DNA from: Alphaproteobacteria bacterium
GTDB lineage: Bacteria > Pseudomonadota > Alphaproteobacteria > Micavibrionales > UBA2020
Assembly (NCBI GenBank): GCA_016124645.1
Contig: WGNE01000024.1
Location: forward strand, 1 to 64,000
Direction: 5' to 3'
Length of the DNA: 64,000 bases
Numbering within the stretch: position 1 is the stretch's first letter; every line of letters starts with the position of its first letter. This document shows, in pieces, positions 7,977 through 16,839 of this stretch. The translations under genes were made by a program, and so were the position numbers. The notes under the pieces were generated by a model. The model searched no databases and was not told the origin of the DNA. It worked only from the letters and a program-made list of their open reading frames with translations.

Positions 7977-10079
7977 CTATCCCGACCGCAGGTATTTTAT
8001 CGCCGTATCCCGCTCGAACAGGTAAAGCAGGGTGCGCAGGGCGATGCCGCGTTCCGACAGCAAGTCCGGGTCGCGGTCGATGATGAGCCGCGCGTCGTCG
8101 AAGGCGGTGGCGATGAGGTCCTGATGGAACTCCGGGCTCGCGAGGCGGAAGGCGGGCAGCCCGCTTTGCCTTGTGCCCAGCATCTCCCCCGCGCCGCGCA
8201 GTTTTAAATCTTCTTCCGAAATGACGAAGCCGTCCTCCGTATCGCGGATGGTGGTCAGGCGCTTGCGCGCGACCTCGTTGGTATTGGGGCTGAACAGCAG
8301 GATGCAGGTCGATTTTCCCGCGCCGCGGCCGATGCGCCCGCGCAGCTGGTGAAGCTGCGACAGCCCGAAGCGCTCCGCGTGCTCGATGATCATGACGGTC
8401 GCCTCCGGCACGTCCACCCCGACCTCGATGACGGTGGTGGAGACGAGGATGTCGAGCTCGCCCATGGCGAATTGCGTCATCACCGCGTCCTTGTCGGTGG
8501 CCTTCATGCGCCCGTGCAGCAGGCCCACGCGCTCCCCGAAATGTTCTTTCATGGAGTGATAGCGATCTTCCGCGGCGGCGAGGTCGAGCTTTTCCGATTC
8601 CTCGACCAGCGGGCAGACCCAGTAGATGCGCTCCTTCGCCGCGATCTTGCGGGCGAGCGCGTCCGTCACCTCGCCCATGCGGTCGCTGGAAACCAGCACG
8701 GTTTCGATCGGCTGGCGGCCCGCGGGTTTTTCGTTGAGGCGGCTGACGTCCATGTCGCCGTAAAGGGTGAGGGTGAGCGTGCGCGGGATGGGCGTGGCGG
8801 TCATGACCAGCACGTCCGCCAGCTTGCCCTTTTCGGAGAGCTGCAGGCGCTGGTGCACGCCGAAGCGGTGCTGCTCGTCGATGATGACGAGGCCGAGGTC
8901 GTGGAAATTCACGTCCTCCTGAAACAGCGCATGGGTGCCGATGACGATATGCGCCTCGCCGCTTTCGATTTTCTCCAGTATCTCCTTGCGCGCCTTGCCC
9001 TTGTTGCGGCCGGTGAGGGTGACGACGGAAAGGCCGATCTTTTCCGCCAGCGGGGTCAGGTTGTGCTCGTGCTGGCGGGCGAGGATTTCGGTCGGCGCCA
9101 TGATGGCGGCCTGGCAGCCGTGCCCGTCACCCGTGCCGCCGATGGCATGGACCATGGCGAGGAAGGCGACGGCCGTCTTGCCGCTGCCGACGTCGCCCTG
9201 CAGCAGGCGGTGCATCCGCGCGGGCTCGCGCATGTCGGCGCGGATTTCATCGAGCGCGGTCTTCTGCGCGCCGGTCAGTTCGAAGGGAAAGGCGGCAAGG
9301 GCTTTTTGGTAAAGTTTTTCGTCCCCCGCCAGCACGCGGCCCTTTTGCTTTTTCTGGTTCTGGCGCACCAGCGCCATGGTCAGCTGGTTGGACAGCAGTT
9401 CGTCATAGGCGAGGCGCCTGCGGGCCGGGTGCTCGGGCGAGAGCGCGGCGGCGTCCTCGGGGTTGTGCGCCGCCATCAGTGCGGCGTACCAGTCGGGCCA
9501 GCCCTCGCGCTGCTTGTGCGGGCCGTCCAGCCATTCCTCCAGCTCCGGCGCGCGGGTGAGGGCGGCGCGGATGATCTTGAGCAGGACTTTCTGCGTCACC
9601 CCCGCGGTCAGCGGATAGACCGGCTCGACCGGCGGTATCTGGTCGCGGTCTTCCTCGCGCACGATGTAGTCGGGGTGGGGCATTTGCAGGTAGCCGCTGT
9701 AGAATTCCAGCTTGCCGCTCACCACCCGCGTCTCGCCCACGGGCAGTTGCACTTCAAGGTAGTCGCCCTTGACGTTGAAAAACGTGAGGTCGATCCAGCC
9801 CGTGCCGTCGGTGCATTTGACGCGGTAGGGCAGGCCTTGCCGCTTCGGCGGAAAATGCTCTTCCACCCTCAGCGTGAAAGTGCCGACCTGTCCCGCCTGC
9901 GCGCTTCGCAGCGGCGGGGAATAGCGGCGGTCGATGACGCCCGAAGGCAGGTGCCAGAACAAATCGACCACGCGCGGGCCGGTCAGCTTTTCCAGCAGCT
10001 TGCCGATGCGCGGGCCCACGCCCGGCACGACCTTGGTCGCCTGAAACAGCGCGTCGAGGATGAAGGGACGCCCGCTCAA
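7977..10079 (-). CDS. recG: ATP-dependent DNA helicase RecG
   Basis: A 700-residue branch-migrating helicase for stalled forks and Holliday junctions. The N-terminal wedge/OB region (GVGPRIGKLLEKL, VVDLFWHLPSGVIDRRY) is followed by an SF2 core: Walker A GDVGSGKTAVAFLA, DEQHRFGVHQR (DEQH box), TATPIPRTL, VSTTVIEVGVDVP and QLRGRIGRG. Length matches the family. No ATG precedes the conserved N-terminus: the start is a TTG at 10079, three bases after the stop of the upstream membrane protein gene, suggesting translational coupling. Confidence 0.96.
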   Translation of the reverse strand: MSGRPFILDALFQATKVVPGVGPRIGKLLEKLTGPRVVDLFWHLPSGVIDRRYSPPLRSAQAGQVGTFTLRVEEHFPPKRQGLPYRVKCTDGTGWIDLTFFNVKGDYLEVQLPVGETRVVSGKLEFYSGYLQMPHPDYIVREEDRDQIPPVEPVYPLTAGVTQKVLLKIIRAALTRAPELEEWLDGPHKQREGWPDWYAALMAAHNPEDAAALSPEHPARRRLAYDELLSNQLTMALVRQNQKKQKGRVLAGDEKLYQKALAAFPFELTGAQKTALDEIRADMREPARMHRLLQGDVGSGKTAVAFLAMVHAIGGTGDGHGCQAAIMAPTEILARQHEHNLTPLAEKIGLSVVTLTGRNKGKARKEILEKIESGEAHIVIGTHALFQEDVNFHDLGLVIIDEQHRFGVHQRLQLSEKGKLADVLVMTATPIPRTLTLTLYGDMDVSRLNEKPAGRQPIETVLVSSDRMGEVTDALARKIAAKERIYWVCPLVEESEKLDLAAAEDRYHSMKEHFGERVGLLHGRMKATDKDAVMTQFAMGELDILVSTTVIEVGVDVPEATVMIIEHAERFGLSQLHQLRGRIGRGAGKSTCILLFSPNTNEVARKRLTTIRDTEDGFVISEEDLKLRGAGEMLGTRQSGLPAFRLASPEFHQDLIATAFDDARLIIDRDPDLLSERGIALRTLLYLFERDTAIKYLRSG

Positions 10080-10082
10080 ACC

Positions 10083-11021
10083 CTAGCCTTTTTGAGAGAT
10101 GTATTTGTTGTTGATGCGCCACGCCATGGCGCCCAGCCCCAGCATCAAGACGCCCGCCAGCATCAGCGCGATGGGCGCGCCGATGTTGTGGCCGAAATGA
10201 TCGTAGATGAAATCGCCGAGGTATCCCATCAGCGAAAGCGTGCCGACCAGCAAGAGCGTGCGGCTGCGCGCCAGCGTGCTGATGAAGATGGTGCCGCAGG
10301 AAAGCCCGAGGAACAGGATGTAGAACGGCCCGTTGTGCAGCTGGTGCCAGCAGGCGTAGAGGAACATGACGGCGCCGAAGAAATAGGTGATGGCCGACAC
10401 CGGCTTGTGCACCGAGCGGTTCATCGCCCAGGCGATGCAGCACAGTGACAGCCCGATGACGAAGCCGATGAGGTCGTCGCTGAAATCCATCAGGTCGAAG
10501 GCGGTGGCAAAGAAGGACGCGCCGAAAAACGTGGTGGTCAGCGCCAGCACCGTGCGCCGCTTCGCGATGAAGACCAGCCCCTGCTGCAGCAGCATGACGA
10601 GGCACATGAACAGCACGCCGTGCTCGGGGTTGTCGCCATGCGCGTATTCGCGCAGCGCGACGAGGATGCCGACGGGCTGCAGCAGCGCCGCGACGAGGAA
10701 CAGCGGCGTCGCCGCGCGCTCCAGCCGCTTGTCGGTCAGGCAGGTCAGGGCCATGATGAAGGTGCAAAAGCCGGGGCCGAGGGTGAGCAGCACGCGCCCG
10801 GCGGAGCCGAGGTCGTCCCACTGCATGCTCACGTAGATGGCGAGGCCTGAGAAGATGAAGATGCCGCCGATATAGCCGAACAGGCGCGAGATGATGCCGC
10901 CGGATTTCGCGGCCTCCGCCCCCGGCTTGTCGTTCAGCGCGGCCGAGACGTCGGCCAGCGTCAGCCCGTGGCGTTCCATGGTATCGAGAATCTCGATCAG
11001 CGCTTCCTGCTTGTCGGACAT
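10083..11021 (-). CDS. DUF2157-type polytopic membrane protein
   Basis: A 312-residue inner-membrane protein. A short cytosolic N-terminal helix pair (residues 1-45) precedes about nine hydrophobic segments beginning FGYIGGIFIFSGLAIYVSMQW, the typical opening of DUF2157 proteins (GGIFLxxGxxxxxxxxW). Function is unknown in the family. It lies 6 bases after a single-pass protein (11028-11651) and 3 bases before recG, so the three are one transcription unit; in many bacteria DUF2157 proteins are paired with a small single-pass partner and the neighbour may fill that role. Confidence 0.75.
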   Translation of the reverse strand: MSDKQEALIEILDTMERHGLTLADVSAALNDKPGAEAAKSGGIISRLFGYIGGIFIFSGLAIYVSMQWDDLGSAGRVLLTLGPGFCTFIMALTCLTDKRLERAATPLFLVAALLQPVGILVALREYAHGDNPEHGVLFMCLVMLLQQGLVFIAKRRTVLALTTTFFGASFFATAFDLMDFSDDLIGFVIGLSLCCIAWAMNRSVHKPVSAITYFFGAVMFLYACWHQLHNGPFYILFLGLSCGTIFISTLARSRTLLLVGTLSLMGYLGDFIYDHFGHNIGAPIALMLAGVLMLGLGAMAWRINNKYISQKG

Positions 11022-11027
11022 GTCCGC

Positions 11028-11651
11028 TTACTCCTGCCCGCCGGTGACCCAGCCGATGAAATTGATGCTGCCGGGGCTGTAGTAATAATCCTGCCCATCC
11101 ATTTTCAGCGCGACGCTCGCGCTGCCTTTCACCAGCCGCGCGTGGCGGTAATGGCTGCCGCCCCAGAAAACGTCGCCCATGAATCCGCCGCCGTGATAGC
11201 CGCCGGCGGAAAAGCTGTAGCCGTCGGGCGCTTCGGGCTTGGCGCTGATCTTCATGCCCTTGGCCGCTTCCACCGCTTCCGTCCGGTTCTTTTCCAGCGT
11301 GTCGGCGTCGTCCGGCACGGGCAGGTCCAGCCGTTCCACCGTCTGCGTTCTGGCGCGGTAGATGTAGAGCTTTTTCCAATAGGTGCCATAGACGTAATTG
11401 CCGTTGACCTTCTTGGTGGGGATATAGGTCGCCATCAGCTTGCCGTCCTTCACGGCAAGATCGACGCTGACGTGCCGCTGCTGGCTGCTGCCGCCGTAGT
11501 CCTGCGTGGAAAAGACCATGTCGTATTGCGGCGGCGGGGTGGTCATGTTGGGAATGGCGCTGGCCACCATGAAGCCCACCATCAACAGCACCGGCAAGGC
11601 GATGCCGAGGATCAGGACAAAATTTTGCTTGATGAAATTATTTTGCGGCAT
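11028..11651 (-). CDS. Single-pass membrane protein of unknown function
   Basis: A 207-residue protein with one N-terminal transmembrane segment (FVLILGIALPVLLMVGFMVA, residues ~11-30), then a periplasmic domain rich in Tyr and Gly (YVYGTYWKKLYIYRART, GGYHGGGFMGDVFWGG). I do not recognise the domain; it is not an obvious GDYxxLxY protein although its position beside a DUF2157 gene is similar. It is the first gene of the unit ending in recG, and divergent from sdhE with only 33 bases between the two ATGs. Confidence 0.65.
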   Translation of the reverse strand: MPQNNFIKQNFVLILGIALPVLLMVGFMVASAIPNMTTPPPQYDMVFSTQDYGGSSQQRHVSVDLAVKDGKLMATYIPTKKVNGNYVYGTYWKKLYIYRARTQTVERLDLPVPDDADTLEKNRTEAVEAAKGMKISAKPEAPDGYSFSAGGYHGGGFMGDVFWGGSHYRHARLVKGSASVALKMDGQDYYYSPGSINFIGWVTGGQE

Positions 11652-11684
11652 ATGTTTACCCCATCATTAATATGCAGGTTCACT

Positions 11685-11963
11685 ATGCCCGAAGTCACGC
11701 CCGAGGACAACATATCCATAAGCCGCAAAAGGCTCATTTTCCGCAGCTGGCACCGCGGCACGCGGGAGATCGACCTGCTGCTGGGCAAGTTCGCGGACGC
11801 CCACCTGCCGGGCTTCGATGAAGCGCAACTGGCCCTTTACGAGCGTTTTCTGGCCAATAGCGACCCCGACATCTACAACTGGCTGACAAGGGCCGAGCCG
11901 CTGCCCCCTGCCGAGGACAACGAGGTCGTGCAGCTTTTGTTGGCTTTTTATCCCCAGCAATGA
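11685..11963 (+). CDS. sdhE: Succinate dehydrogenase flavinylation factor SdhE
   Basis: A 92-residue protein of the SdhE/SDH5 family, which promotes covalent FAD attachment to the flavoprotein subunit of succinate dehydrogenase. The invariant RGxxE motif is seen in SWHRGTREIDLLLGKF, followed by the family pattern of an acidic helix and YNWL. The start is the ATG at 11685 with a short GCAGG before it; the same frame stays open far upstream but that portion is antisense to the membrane protein gene. mfd begins 29 bases downstream on the same strand, an arrangement common in alphaproteobacteria. Confidence 0.9.
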   Translation: MPEVTPEDNISISRKRLIFRSWHRGTREIDLLLGKFADAHLPGFDEAQLALYERFLANSDPDIYNWLTRAEPLPPAEDNEVVQLLLAFYPQQ

Positions 11964-11992
11964 TACATAATGCCGGTAACTGAAGAGGGCAT

Positions 11993-14900
11993 ATGTCACA
12001 ACAAGGCCCCGCGCTGAAACCGGATTCCGCTGAAAGGCACACCCTCGCGGGCGTGCCCGAGGGGTACGATTCCGTCTTTTTGGCGAAAACCGCACGCGAA
12101 CACGCCCGAAAATCCCTGCCCGTCATCCATGTCGCCGCCGACGATCTGCGCTACGAGGAAATCGCCGAGGCGCTGGCCTTTTTCGGGCCGGATGTGGAAG
12201 TGCTGCGCTTTCCCGCGTGGGACTGCCTGCCCTATGACCGCATTTCCCCCACCGCCGAGGTGGTGGGCGAGCGGCTGAAAACCCTCTCGCGCCTTTTGCA
12301 CCGCTCGGGCGATGCGCCCTGCGTCGTCGTCACCACCGTTTCCGCCGTCACCCAGCGCATTCCCCCGCGCGAGCTTTTGCGCGGCGCGGTCTTCAGCGCG
12401 AAGGTGGGGGAGGAGCTGGACCAGAAGGCGCTCACGTCCTTTTTGGTCGCCAACGGCTATCACCGCACCGAAACCGTGCGCGAGGCGGGGGAATACGCGC
12501 TGCGCGGCGGGCTCATCGACATCTTTCCCTCCGGCGCGCACGAGCCGCTGCGCATCGACTGCTTCGGCGACGAGATCGAGCATATCCGCGCCTTCGACGC
12601 GCTCAGCCAGCGCACGACCGAGAACAGGGGCGAGATCGCGCTCTATCCCGTCTGCGAGGTCTTGCTGACCGAGGAAAACATCGCCGCCTTCCGCGCGAAA
12701 TACCGCGAGATTTTCGGCGCGATCCGCGAGGAAGACCCGCTCTATGAATCCATCGGCGAAGGCCGCCGCCACGCGGGCATGGAGCACTGGCTGCCGCTTT
12801 ACTACGGCCAGCTGGAAACGCTGCTCGACTACGCGCCCGGCGCCGCCATAACGCTCGACCACCAAGCGGAACAGGCGCGGCAGGCGCGTTGGCAGCAGGT
12901 GGACGACCTCTATCAGGCCCGCCGCGTGATGCTGGAGGCCGAACAGGCGCAGCACCTTGCCGCGCGCGGCAAAAAGGAGAAGGCGCGCGAAAGCCATCAG
13001 GTTGCCGCCTACCGCCCCGTGCCGCTGCCCATGCTCTACGTGCCGGAAGAGGAATGGCGGCAAAGCCTTGGCGGTCATGAAGTCATCGACCTTTCGCCCT
13101 TCGCCCCCGCGCCGGGGCAGGCGGACGCGGGCGCGCGCAAGGGCCGCGACTTCGGCGACGTGCGCGCGCAATCGGGCGCGGATATCTACGGCGCGATAAA
13201 GGACCACGTGCAGGCGCTGGCCAAGGCGGGCGGGAAAATACTGCTCGCGGCCTACAGCAACGGCGCGCGCGAGCGGTTGCGCGCGCTGCTGGAACAGCAA
13301 GGCCTGCGCATCGGCGCGGACGCGCAGGACGTGAACGAGCTGCAGCCCGGCCTGCCCGCAATGGCGGTGCTGGGGCTGGAAAAGGGCTTTTCCGCCCCCG
13401 GCCTTGCCGTGCTGACCGAGCAGGACATGCTGGGCGACCGTCTCTCGCGCATCTCGAAAAAGAAGAAGAAAAGCGACGCCTTCATGTTCGAGATCAGCCA
13501 GCTGCACGAGGGCGACTACGTCGTCCACGAGGAGCACGGCATCGGCCGGTTCGAGCGGCTGGAGACCGTGGTCGTCGATAACGTGCCGCACGACTGCCTG
13601 AAGCTGATCTACGCCGGCGGCGACAAGCTTTTCGTGCCGGTCGAGCATCTCGACGTGCTCTCGCGCTACGGCGCGGCGGAGGCGGGGGCGGTGCTGGACA
13701 GGCTGGGCGGTTCCGCGTGGCAGGCGCGCAAGGCGCGGGTCAAGCGCGACCTTCTGGCGCTGGCGAACGAATTGCTGAAGGTCGCCGCCCTGCGCGTGCT
13801 GCGCCATACCGAGCCGGTGCACCGCGATCTCGCCGCCTGCGAGAAATTCGCCGCGGGCTTCCCGTACCCCGAGACGGACGACCAGCAAAAAGCGATCGAG
13901 GACGTTTTGGAAGACCTTGATAAAGACCAGGCGATGGACCGTCTCGTCTGCGGCGACGTCGGCTTCGGCAAGACGGAGGTGGCGTTGCGCGCGGCCTCGG
14001 TCGTCGCGCTGGCGGGGCTGCAGGTCGCGGTCATCGCGCCCACCACGCTTCTGGCGCGCCAGCATTACCAGACCTTCAGCCAGCGGTTCCACGGCTTTCC
14101 CGTGCGCATCGGCCTTTTGTCGCGCTTCGTGACGGGCAAGGAGGCGGAGCGCACAAGGCAGGGCGTCGAAAAGGGCGACGTCGATATCATCATCGGCACC
14201 CATGCGCTTTTGTCGGAGAAGATAAAATTCGCCAACCTCGCCCTGCTGGTGGTGGACGAGGAACAGAAATTCGGCGTGAAGCAGAAAGAGAAGATCAAGC
14301 AGCTGAAAGAAAACCTGCACGTGCTGACCCTGACCGCCACGCCCATTCCGCGCACCTTGCAGATGGCGCTTTCGGGCGTGCGGGAGCTGAGCCTGATCAC
14401 CACCGCGCCCATCGACCGTCTGGCGGTGAAGACCTTCGTGCTGCCCTATGATCCCGTCGTCATCCGCGACGCGCTGATGCGCGAGCATTACCGCGGGGGA
14501 CAGTCTTTCTATGTCTGTCCGCGCATCTCCGACCTGCGCGAGCTGGAGGAGGATTTGAAGCAGCTGGTGCCGGAACTCAAGGTCGTCGTCGCCCACGGCC
14601 AGATGGGGGCGGAGGAGATGGAAGAGAAGATGGCCGCCTTTTACGAGGGCGCCTTCGACGTGCTGCTTTCGACCAGCATCGTCGAAAGCGGGCTAGACAT
14701 TCCGAACGCGAACACCATGATCATCCACCGTTCGGAAATGTTCGGCCTCGCCCAGCTTTACCAGATGCGCGGGCGCATCGGCCGCGCCAAGCAGCGCGCC
14801 TATGCCTACCTGACCTTCGATCCCGCCAAGAAGCTGACCAAGTGCGCGGAGCAGCGGCTGCACGCCATCGAGCAGCTCGACAGCCTCGGCGCGGGCTTCC

Positions 14901-15514
14901 AGCTCGCCAGCCACGACCTCGACATCCGCGGCGCGGGCAATTTGCTGGGCGAGGAGCAGTCCGGCCATATCCGCGAGATCGGGGTGGAGCTTTACCAGCA
15001 GATGCTGGAGGAAGCCGTCGCCGCCGCGCGCGAGGGCGTGCAGGAAATCACCGCGCAGGACCACTGGTCGCCGCAGATCAACCTCGGCATGGCGGTCGTC
15101 ATCCCGGAAAGATATATCCCGGACCTCAACCTGCGGCTTTCCATCTACCGCCGCATCGCCGCGCTTTCCGACCGGCAGGAGATCGACGCCTTCGCGGCCG
15201 AGCTCATCGACCGTTTCGGCCCGCTGCCCAAGGACGTCGAAAACCTGCTCGACCTCGTCGAGATCAAGCAGCTTTGCCGTCATGCGGGCGTGGACCGGGT
15301 GGACGCGGGTCCGAAGGGCGCGGTTATGTCTTTCCACCCCTCCTCGAAAATCGACCTGCTGAAGCTGGTGAAATACATACAGGAGCAGACGGGAACCGCC
15401 AAAATCCGCCCCGACGACCAGAAACTGGTCTTCATGCGCGCCTGGGACGACCTGCCCGTGCGGGTGCGCGGCATCCATAAAGTATTGAAAGAATTGACGG
15501 CACTTGTCGCCTGA
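11993..15514 (+). CDS. mfd: Transcription-repair coupling factor
   Basis: A 1173-residue SF2 translocase that displaces RNA polymerase stalled at lesions and recruits UvrA. The order is complete: N-terminal UvrB-homology modules (FFGPDVEVLRFPAWDCLPYD, ALRGGLIDIFP), RNA-polymerase-interaction domain near residue 500 (GDYVVHEEHGIGRF), Walker A GDVGFGKTEVALRA near 653, DEEQKFGV near 754, TATPIPRTLQMALSG, STSIVESGLDIPNANT, QMRGRIGRA and a C-terminal TRCF domain. Length is typical. Phe replaces the common Tyr in the P-loop (GFGK for GYGK), a mild change. Confidence 0.98.
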   Translation: MSQQGPALKPDSAERHTLAGVPEGYDSVFLAKTAREHARKSLPVIHVAADDLRYEEIAEALAFFGPDVEVLRFPAWDCLPYDRISPTAEVVGERLKTLSRLLHRSGDAPCVVVTTVSAVTQRIPPRELLRGAVFSAKVGEELDQKALTSFLVANGYHRTETVREAGEYALRGGLIDIFPSGAHEPLRIDCFGDEIEHIRAFDALSQRTTENRGEIALYPVCEVLLTEENIAAFRAKYREIFGAIREEDPLYESIGEGRRHAGMEHWLPLYYGQLETLLDYAPGAAITLDHQAEQARQARWQQVDDLYQARRVMLEAEQAQHLAARGKKEKARESHQVAAYRPVPLPMLYVPEEEWRQSLGGHEVIDLSPFAPAPGQADAGARKGRDFGDVRAQSGADIYGAIKDHVQALAKAGGKILLAAYSNGARERLRALLEQQGLRIGADAQDVNELQPGLPAMAVLGLEKGFSAPGLAVLTEQDMLGDRLSRISKKKKKSDAFMFEISQLHEGDYVVHEEHGIGRFERLETVVVDNVPHDCLKLIYAGGDKLFVPVEHLDVLSRYGAAEAGAVLDRLGGSAWQARKARVKRDLLALANELLKVAALRVLRHTEPVHRDLAACEKFAAGFPYPETDDQQKAIEDVLEDLDKDQAMDRLVCGDVGFGKTEVALRAASVVALAGLQVAVIAPTTLLARQHYQTFSQRFHGFPVRIGLLSRFVTGKEAERTRQGVEKGDVDIIIGTHALLSEKIKFANLALLVVDEEQKFGVKQKEKIKQLKENLHVLTLTATPIPRTLQMALSGVRELSLITTAPIDRLAVKTFVLPYDPVVIRDALMREHYRGGQSFYVCPRISDLRELEEDLKQLVPELKVVVAHGQMGAEEMEEKMAAFYEGAFDVLLSTSIVESGLDIPNANTMIIHRSEMFGLAQLYQMRGRIGRAKQRAYAYLTFDPAKKLTKCAEQRLHAIEQLDSLGAGFQLASHDLDIRGAGNLLGEEQSGHIREIGVELYQQMLEEAVAAAREGVQEITAQDHWSPQINLGMAVVIPERYIPDLNLRLSIYRRIAALSDRQEIDAFAAELIDRFGPLPKDVENLLDLVEIKQLCRHAGVDRVDAGPKGAVMSFHPSSKIDLLKLVKYIQEQTGTAKIRPDDQKLVFMRAWDDLPVRVRGIHKVLKELTALVA

Positions 15515-15533
15515 GCCCGCTTGCGGGTATAAT
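15504..15533 (+). promoter_or_regulatory. Predicted sigma-70 promoter
   Basis: TTGTCG (15504-15509), an 18-base spacer, then a perfect TATAAT (15528-15533). The -35 overlaps the last codons of mfd. It would start transcription near 15540, ahead of the gene at 15573. Confidence 0.6.
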
Positions 15534-15572
15534 TGAAGGGTAGAGAGCTTTTCAAAGCGTCAGGAGGCCACG

Positions 15573-16079
15573 ATGAGTCACGAATACGCCCGCGCCCGCG
15601 TCCGCGAGGCGCTGGAACAATCCGGCGGCAACTACATGCAGGCGCAGCGCCTGCTGTTGAGCTGGCTGGAAAAGGACGTGGACCTTTTGATGTCTCTCGC
15701 CGGGCCGCACTTGCCCAGCCTCATCAGCTACGCCATCGGCCACGAGCTGGCGGACGAAGCGGCGCGCAACGAAGACGGCAAGCCCGCCGCCGGCACGATC
15801 ATCAAGGGCAAAACCGCCGAGAAGAAAAGCGTCGTCAAGCAGATCGAAAAAGACATCGACGAATTCGGCAAGAGCCTGCTGAGCTCCCTGAAGGGCGGCC
15901 CGCGCTTTGGCGAGGAACAGCCGCGCGGCACCGTCAGCCGCCCCGGCAAGGCCTCGCAAAAGCACATCGACGCCATGCGCACCATCGCCACCGCCTCGGC
16001 CGCGAAGGGCAGGGCGAAGAAGACGACGGCGAAATCGCCGGCCGATGTGCTGAAAAAGGGCAAGAAGAAGGACGACTGA
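15573..16079 (+). CDS. Conserved small protein with basic C-terminus, function unknown
   Basis: A 168-residue protein without signal peptide. Residues 1-60 form a predicted helical domain (YARARVREALEQSGGNYMQA, LLLSWLEKDVDLLMSLAGPH), reminiscent of short helical modules that read 'SGGN...A' as in Fis-type HTH turns, but I cannot assign it. The second half is Lys/Ala-rich and ends KKGKKKDD, suggesting nucleic-acid contact. AGGAGG sits 7 bases before the ATG, the strongest ribosome site in this part of the window, and a promoter ends at 15533. Confidence 0.72.
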   Translation: MSHEYARARVREALEQSGGNYMQAQRLLLSWLEKDVDLLMSLAGPHLPSLISYAIGHELADEAARNEDGKPAAGTIIKGKTAEKKSVVKQIEKDIDEFGKSLLSSLKGGPRFGEEQPRGTVSRPGKASQKHIDAMRTIATASAAKGRAKKTTAKSPADVLKKGKKKDD

Positions 16080-16126
16080 CTTCCCTTTATAGGGTGGCGC
16101 GAATCCAATCCGATGGAATTTTCGTC

Positions 16127-16245
16127 ATGCCCGCTTTACGCGGGCATCCGGCTGCGACCGCAAGGGCGCTGTTTATCAATGTGCGCCTAAGGCGCACGCC
16201 GGACCCCCGCGCAACATGCTTTGCATGTAAGACATGCTGCGGGGG
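16127..16245. repeat. Cluster of palindromic repeats in an intergenic region
   Basis: Three stem-loops fill the gap between convergent genes: ATGCCCGC-tttac-GCGGGCAT (16127-16147), GTGCGCC-taa-GGCGCAC (16181-16197) and CCCCCGC...GCGGGGG (16204-16245), the last enclosing ACATGC-ttt-GCATGT. The first matches the core of the repeats at 33441-33516. The flank CGTCATGCCCGC is typical of dispersed proteobacterial intergenic palindromes. They may act as transcript ends for both neighbours. Confidence 0.7.
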
Positions 16246-16277
16246 TGGCAAGGTGATTTAGCCGTTCTCGTGCGGCT

Positions 16278-16766
16278 TTAATCAGCACTTTCCGGCATAA
16301 CGAACTGCTCAACGCGGTCGCGCCGCGTCGCGTACCATATCAGGTATAAAATCCCCGGCACCGCCCAGCAGGCCATCAGGATGAGGAACAGGATGAAACT
16401 GAAACCTGCCTTCGGCTTCCGCGCCGTCACGAATTTGCCTTCATGCCGCTCGATGATATAGCCCCGTCGCATCAATGCGCGCACAAACCCGTCGGCATCG
16501 CCCCTTTTCATTGCTTCCGCCGGCGTTTCAGGCATCAACACCGCACCCGCGCGCGTCCGGCGCAGCATGACCAGCAATTGATAGACAATCCCGAAAGGAA
16601 CAAAAAGCAGCACCGCGCCGATCAGCAGCGCACCCGCGTTGCTCTCCGGCCCGGCGGCGAAAACGGCGGAAACCAGCACGAGCACGCACAATCCATACAT
16701 GCGCCAGCCGAACACCTGCCACCATGCTTTTCCCTCCGCCGGTGCTGCGTCTTGTTCATTTTCCAT
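16278..16766 (-). CDS. Small membrane protein of unknown function
   Basis: A 162-residue protein with hydrophobic segments at about 25-40, 45-68 and near the C-terminus (FSFILFLILMACWAVPGILYLIWYA), so three membrane spans with a cytosolic loop of ~50 residues between (MPETPAEAMKRGDADGFVRA). No family recognised. GCAGGGAA precedes the ATG. It is convergent with the preceding gene across the palindromic repeats. Confidence 0.65.
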   Translation of the reverse strand: MENEQDAAPAEGKAWWQVFGWRMYGLCVLVLVSAVFAAGPESNAGALLIGAVLLFVPFGIVYQLLVMLRRTRAGAVLMPETPAEAMKRGDADGFVRALMRRGYIIERHEGKFVTARKPKAGFSFILFLILMACWAVPGILYLIWYATRRDRVEQFVMPESAD

Positions 16767-16839
16767 CGCTTTTTTCCCTGCTTAAATTTTTCAAAAAAAA
16801 GTATCTTTTCGTTGATATACAATCGGAATGGGATCTCCG

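Noticed and set aside
8349..10448. 699-codon plus-strand frame opposite recG
   Set aside because: Shadow of recG caused by high GC; residues are His/Arg/Ala-rich without domain.
11996..14596. 866-codon minus-strand frame opposite mfd
   Set aside because: Shadow of mfd; no homology, composition of antisense GC-rich code.
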